DNA from: JAZGER01 sp036480335
Lineage (GTDB): Bacteria; Pseudomonadota; Gammaproteobacteria; DSM-19610
Length of the DNA: 8,268 nt
Direction of reading: 5' to 3'
NCBI GenBank assembly: GCA_036480335.1
Contig: JAZGGH010000022.1
Span: 1-8,268, forward strand
Shown here: in pieces, positions 1 to 6,000 of the stretch
Layout of the letters: every line of letters begins with the position of its first letter
How positions within the stretch are numbered: the first letter of the stretch is position 1
Made by a program: the position numbers and the translations under genes
The notes under the pieces: model-generated
The model's database searches: none
The model's input: only the letters and a program-made list of their open reading frames with translations
What the model was told of the DNA's origin: nothing

Positions 1-3000
1 CGATCTCACAGCCCGAAATAAATTACGCACTGTGATCAGAGATACAAACGACACCCTGTCTAATACAGCGCTGGAATTTGATGCCAGCAGCATTATCAAT
101 GATCTCCAATGGCATACTTATACTCTAACCGTTGCCAACGGCGAAGGTGCAAAAGCCTACCTTGATGGCGTCTTACAAAACACCGATACCACCCGGGGTG
201 GCGATGCCTTTAATCCTGCGACCGATGTCTATTTTGGTGCTAGAGAAGATTTAACTTCCGACCGATTTTTTGGTGGTTCACTTGATAGTGTGCAAACCTT
301 CAACCGTGCTCTTAGTGCCAAAGAAGTTGACGATGCTCATACCGGTGGTAGTTCTTTAGCAACGGCTAACGTTCTGGTCAAAGATCCGCCAGTCAACACC
401 GTACCTGGTGCACAGGTAGTCAATGAAGATACTGCCCGGATCTTTAATACTACTAACGGAAACCTTATTTCGATCGCGGATGGCGATGCTGGCAGTAATC
501 CACTTCGTATCACATTAACTGCAACGAACGGTTTGATGACGCTCTCGCAAACAACGGGACTCACTTTTAACACAGGTAATGGCACGGCTAATGCCACGAT
601 GGTTTTTGAAGGGACATTAATCAATATTAATGCCGCCCTGGATGGCTTGAGTTTCCTTGGTGATCAAGATTTCAATGGCGCGGCCAATATTCAAATCATC
701 ACCGATGATCTAACGCTCACGAATCTCAATGGAGACAGTAACCTGCAAGGTTTCTACACCTTTGATAACACAGGCGATCTGGGTAATGACGATAGTGTTG
801 GAGGAGCCAACGACGGGACTATTAATGGCGCCGTCACGAACAATGACGCCACTCGGGGGAATGTCTTAGAGTTTGATGGAGTGGATGACTACGTGTCGCT
901 GGGCGACCCGGTAGGACTGCAAGTTACCGGTCAAATTACAATCGCCGCCTGGATCAAACCTGATTCTATATCCGGTCGCCAAAACATTGTGGTCAAGGGG
1001 CACACTTTTAGCCCAGATGGAGAAAACTTTCTACGTATATGGCAGGATGGTACTTACCAAATCGGAAGCTTTGACACTGGGGGTGAACATTTCACTTCCT
1101 CAGCAATCCCCGCTGGTGATGTAGGAACTTGGGTCCACCTGGTCGGCACCTATGATGGAACCAGTTGGAATCTGTATCGCAATGGTATCCTGGTGTCTTC
1201 CACGGTTGATGCCACTGGAGCTGTCAGTGTAAGCGAGAACTGGGCCATCGGAGCCAGAGGGACAGGAACCGAGCGATTTTTCGATGGGTTGCTTGATGAC
1301 GCCCGCATTTATGATCGCGCCTTAACGACCGCTGAAATTCAAAACCTTGCATTTGAGCCGACCTTGACAGCTACCGACAATATCGCCATTACTATCAATG
1401 CAGTCAACGATACCCCAACTAACATTACTTTGGTTGAAGCGATCTCCGTCGCCATCACCAACCCTGGTTTTGAATCCCAAATACTAGTAAATGATCAAGA
1501 TTTATTACCTACCATAACTGGCTGGAACAATACCGGATCCTCAGGCGTCTTGAATGTAGAACCAAATCTATATACATATCAAGCGCCTGAAGGGGACAAT
1601 GTTGCCTTCATTGATACAGCGGGAACCATTTCACAAGTCTTATCTGAAAACTTTACAGCCGGTAGAAGTTATACCTTAAGCGCTATGGTTGGTGATGAAA
1701 TACCTGTTGCAGAGAGTTCCGGATGGCAAATGAGACTTTATGCAGGCAGCCAACTCATCGGATCGGTATCAAATACAGATTTTAACCCGGCTAATGATGA
1801 ATTTATCAAAGCAACTCTGCATCTAGACGCGGATACACTGGCCGCTTTTTCGGCTGAATATGGCCAGGCCTTAACAATTGAGTTTTTTGATGATGGATCA
1901 GCTGCGAATGTTCATTTTGATGATGTAAAACTTGAGTATACAGCGATCAGTGTCCCTGAAAATTCTGCCAATGGAACCGTAGTCGCCAACGTATCATCAG
2001 TTGCGGATCCAGACACAGGGGATACTCATACCTATACCTTATTTGATAATGCCAGTGGACGATTCAGTATAGATAACATCACCGGCGTTATCAGTGTAGC
2101 CAATACTGCACTACTTGATTCTGGCACAGCAAGCAGCCATAACATTACCGTGCGAGCCACAGATACTGGCACCCTTGTTTATGATGAAATCGTTACTATT
2201 CAAATAGCTAGTACGGTTTTGGAAGTAGACACGACATCAGATGTTACTGATGGTGATACTTCGTCAATCACTGGCCTGTTGAATAGCAAAGGTGCAGATG
2301 GTTTTATCTCCCTGCGCGAAGCGATCACTGCCACTAACAACACTGCTAATGGTGCAAGTCCTGATGAGATCCATTTCAATATCAGCACCGCTGATTCACG
2401 CTACTTCTTTTATGAAGATGATGGCATCGCCAACAGCTTAACGGGTGTTATTACCCATACCCCGACACTTGTTGATACTGATTTCAATACTGGCTGGTTT
2501 TCCATTCAGACTGGATCTGCGTTGCCCGACATTACTGACACAGTAATCATTGATGGTTACACCCAAAATGGCGCACAGGCGAATACGCTCGCTACTGGAT
2601 CAGATGCGATTCTTAAAATAGAACTAGATGGCAGCTTGGCAGGTGCGACTGACGGACTCGTTATAAACGGCAGTAACAGTACAATCTCAGGGCTGGTTGT
2701 AAACAACTTCGGTGACGATGGTATCCAGCTGGACGCCACTGGAATTGTCATCACAGGCAATTATGTTGGAACGGATATATCTGGAACCATCGCACAAAAT
2801 AATGGCGATGATGGTGTCGATATCAACACCGCTAGCAATACGGTTGGTGGATCGACTCCTGCAGCACGGAATCTTATTTCCGGGAACAATAATAATGGCA
2901 TTGCTATCAGTGGTGCGAACAACAATATCCAGGGTAATTATATTGGTACTGACGTGACCGGCACCGTTGATCTCGGAAATGGGGACTATGGTGTCGAGGT

Positions 3001-6000
3001 TTCTGATTCGGCAGGTAACACAATCGGTGGATCGACAGTCGCTGATCGTAACGTGATCTCTGGCAATGATTTAGATGGCATTCGCTTGTCAGGTTTGACG
3101 ACAACCTCCAATATCATCCGGGGAAACTACATTGGCGTGGATGTTACCGGTACTGCAACAATAGGTAATGCCGCCCATGGTATTGGTGTCTGGAGTTCTG
3201 ACGGCAACACCATTGGTGGTGCTGGTGCCAATGAACACAATATTATTGGCGGCAATGTGACCCAGGGCATACTGCTCTATTCGTCTGATAACAATGTGGT
3301 GCAAGGTAACTACATTGGTACAGATGCTACAGGTACCATTAATTTAGCCAATCTTGAGAACGGCATTGCCACTTCAACCAACTCGACAAATAACCGCATA
3401 GGTGGCGATAACGCCAATGAAGGCAATACGATTGCATTCAACACTAAGCAAGGCATTTCAGTAGGTGGCACTACAACAAACAACGCAATTTTACGTAATG
3501 CTATCTATTCCAACACCCTGCTAGGTATTGATTTAGAAAATGATGGCGTTACCAACAATGATGCCGGAGATGTGGATAGCGGTGCCAACAATCTGCTTAA
3601 CTTCCCTGTCCTGACTAATATTTTTCAGAATGGAGCCAATCTGGATATTGATTTTGATATTGACCTCCCAGCAGGTAATTACCGTATCGAGTTCTTTGAT
3701 AATCCAGGTGGCAATGATCCTTCAGGCAATGGTGAAGGAGAAAATTATCTTGGATTTGCCTCGATCACACATACTGGCAGTGGGGTTGAATCCTTTAGCA
3801 CTAGCCTGATCAGCGCCACAGGAACCGGTGATGTCTCTGCTACCGCAACAATTGATCTAGGGGCTGGAAACTACGGCTCCACTTCTGAATTCAGTACGAG
3901 TACCTCTATTGATCATGCACCGGTCGCTCAGAATGACCCAACAGGATCCTACTCCAACGGCATCCTCAACTTAAACCCTTTAAGCTACTGGCGTTTGGGT
4001 GAGTCTGCAGGAACAACAGCAATTGATCTGGGCACAGCCGGTAATAATGGTAACTACATTAATGGCGCAACGCTGGGAGCCACCGGTGCTCTGGTGGGTG
4101 ATGCAGATACTGCTGCAGAATTTGATGGCGTCAATCAAAATGTTGATGTTGGTAGTTTTAACGTAGCTGGATCCGGCATCACTTTATCTGCCTGGTTTAA
4201 TTCAGATGACCTGAGCCTACTCGAGCAACGAATTATTTCTAAAGCAAATGGCACCAGTCCCAACAGCCATACGTGGATGCTTAGCACCGTCTTCTCAGAT
4301 GACGAATACCGACTGCGTTTTCGTCTCCAGGCAGGTGGAACGACGGATACATTGATCGCGAGTTCCGGTGCTCTTACCGCAGGGCAATGGCATCATGCCA
4401 CAGCAACATATGATGCTGGTACAGGTGAGATGAAACTTTTCCTCGATGGGCAGGCAGTCGGGTCAGCCTTCCACTCTGTTGGCGGTGCGGTAAACACTGA
4501 TGCCAGGAATGTTTCTATTGGTGCTAATCCAGATGATCAATATCGACCTTTCGACGGTCGTATTGACGAAGTTGCTATCTTTGACAAGGCCATATCAACA
4601 GATGAAATCAGTTCCGTATTTTTTGAAGGAAGAGCCGCCTATGTAACAAAGGAAGACACGCCTCTGGTTGTTTCAAATGTATTTGGCGTACTTGCCAATG
4701 ATACTGATATTGATGGCGACACTTTATCTGCCATCCTGGTTAGCGGCCCATCGAATGCGAGCACATTCTCTTTAAATTCTAATGGTGCCATCAATTATAC
4801 ACCTACCGCCAACTTTAATGGCACAGACAGTTTTACTTATAAGGCCAATGATGGGACAACAGACTCAGCCACAGTGACAGTGATCATTAACGTCGACGCG
4901 GTGAACGATGCGCCAACAGTAACAACCACCGTCGCCAACCTGACTTACGCTGAAAATGCTCCTGCGGTAGCGATTGATTCCGGCTTAACAATTTCCGATC
5001 TGGATAGCAGTACTCTTTCACAGGCTACAGTCAGAATAACTAATAATTTTTCTGAGAGTGATGATATTTTGACGTTTGTTGATCAGCTTGGAATTACCGG
5101 GGCTTATAATGCAAATACGGGCGTTTTAACTCTGTCAGGGGTGACAACAATCGCAAATTATCAAACAGCTTTGCGATCGGTCGCTTATCAGAACACCACT
5201 AGCAGTCTTCAACGTGAAGTTACATTCATAGTAAACGATGGAAATGATGCCAGTTTACCTGCCACCAGACTCATTGATGTTTCGGCTACCAATGATGCAC
5301 CCACCATAACAAAAGACGCCATATTGTCAGACAGCGGTCAGTCTTTGGGAACTTCCTTTAGCACGTCAATCAATATGGGGGATGTGGATGGTGATGGCGA
5401 TTTGGATATGGTCGTCGCAAATTATAACCTGCAAACAAATAAAGTTTACCTCAATGACGGCGCAGGAAACTTTACAGATAGCGGTCAAAATCTCGGTAGC
5501 TCAAATAGCCATGGAATTGAACTTGGCGATATTGATGGGGACGGTGACCTCGATATGGTTGTGGTTAATTTTTCCAATCAGGCCAATAAAGTTTATATCA
5601 ACGATGGTACGGGTGTTTTCTCTGACACCGGACAAAGTCTTGGTAATGCAGACAGTACTGAGCTGGCCCTCGGTGATATTGATGGCGATGGCGATCTGGA
5701 TTTGATCGTGGGTAATTTTGGTGGTCAGGCCGACAAGATTTATCTCAATAATGGCGCTGGTGTTTTTACAGATAGTGGACAGTCTATAGGAGTTACAAAT
5801 ACTCGCTCCATTGATCTCGGGGATGTTGATAATGATGGCGATCTGGATCTTGTCACCGGCAATGATGGCCAGAGCAATAAAGTTTATCTCAATGATGGTA
5901 GTGGAATTCTGACAGATAGTTTGCAAAGTCTTGGAACTCTAACCACCTTTGCCGTACAACTTGGTGATCTTGATTTCGATGGTGATCTGGATCTTGTTGA

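Noticed and set aside
2712..2957. An 81-codon + strand open frame in another frame
   Set aside because: It overlaps the intact beta-helix coding frame. The product has no recognisable motif, and codon context clearly supports the long frame.
2306..3601. Beta-helix as an active pectate lyase or other polysaccharide lyase
   Set aside because: Only the fold and CSLREA-type repeats are recognisable. I cannot identify a catalytic Arg/Lys-Asp arrangement, and relatives with GNYIGTD coils are mostly non-enzymatic surface proteins.
5501..5926. A 141-codon open frame on the - strand
   Set aside because: It lies opposite the FG-GAP repeats. The repetitive GATGGxGATCTGGAT pattern removes stops from the reverse strand, and the translation is itself just a low-complexity image of the repeats (I/N/T-rich) with no domain or clear ribosome binding site.
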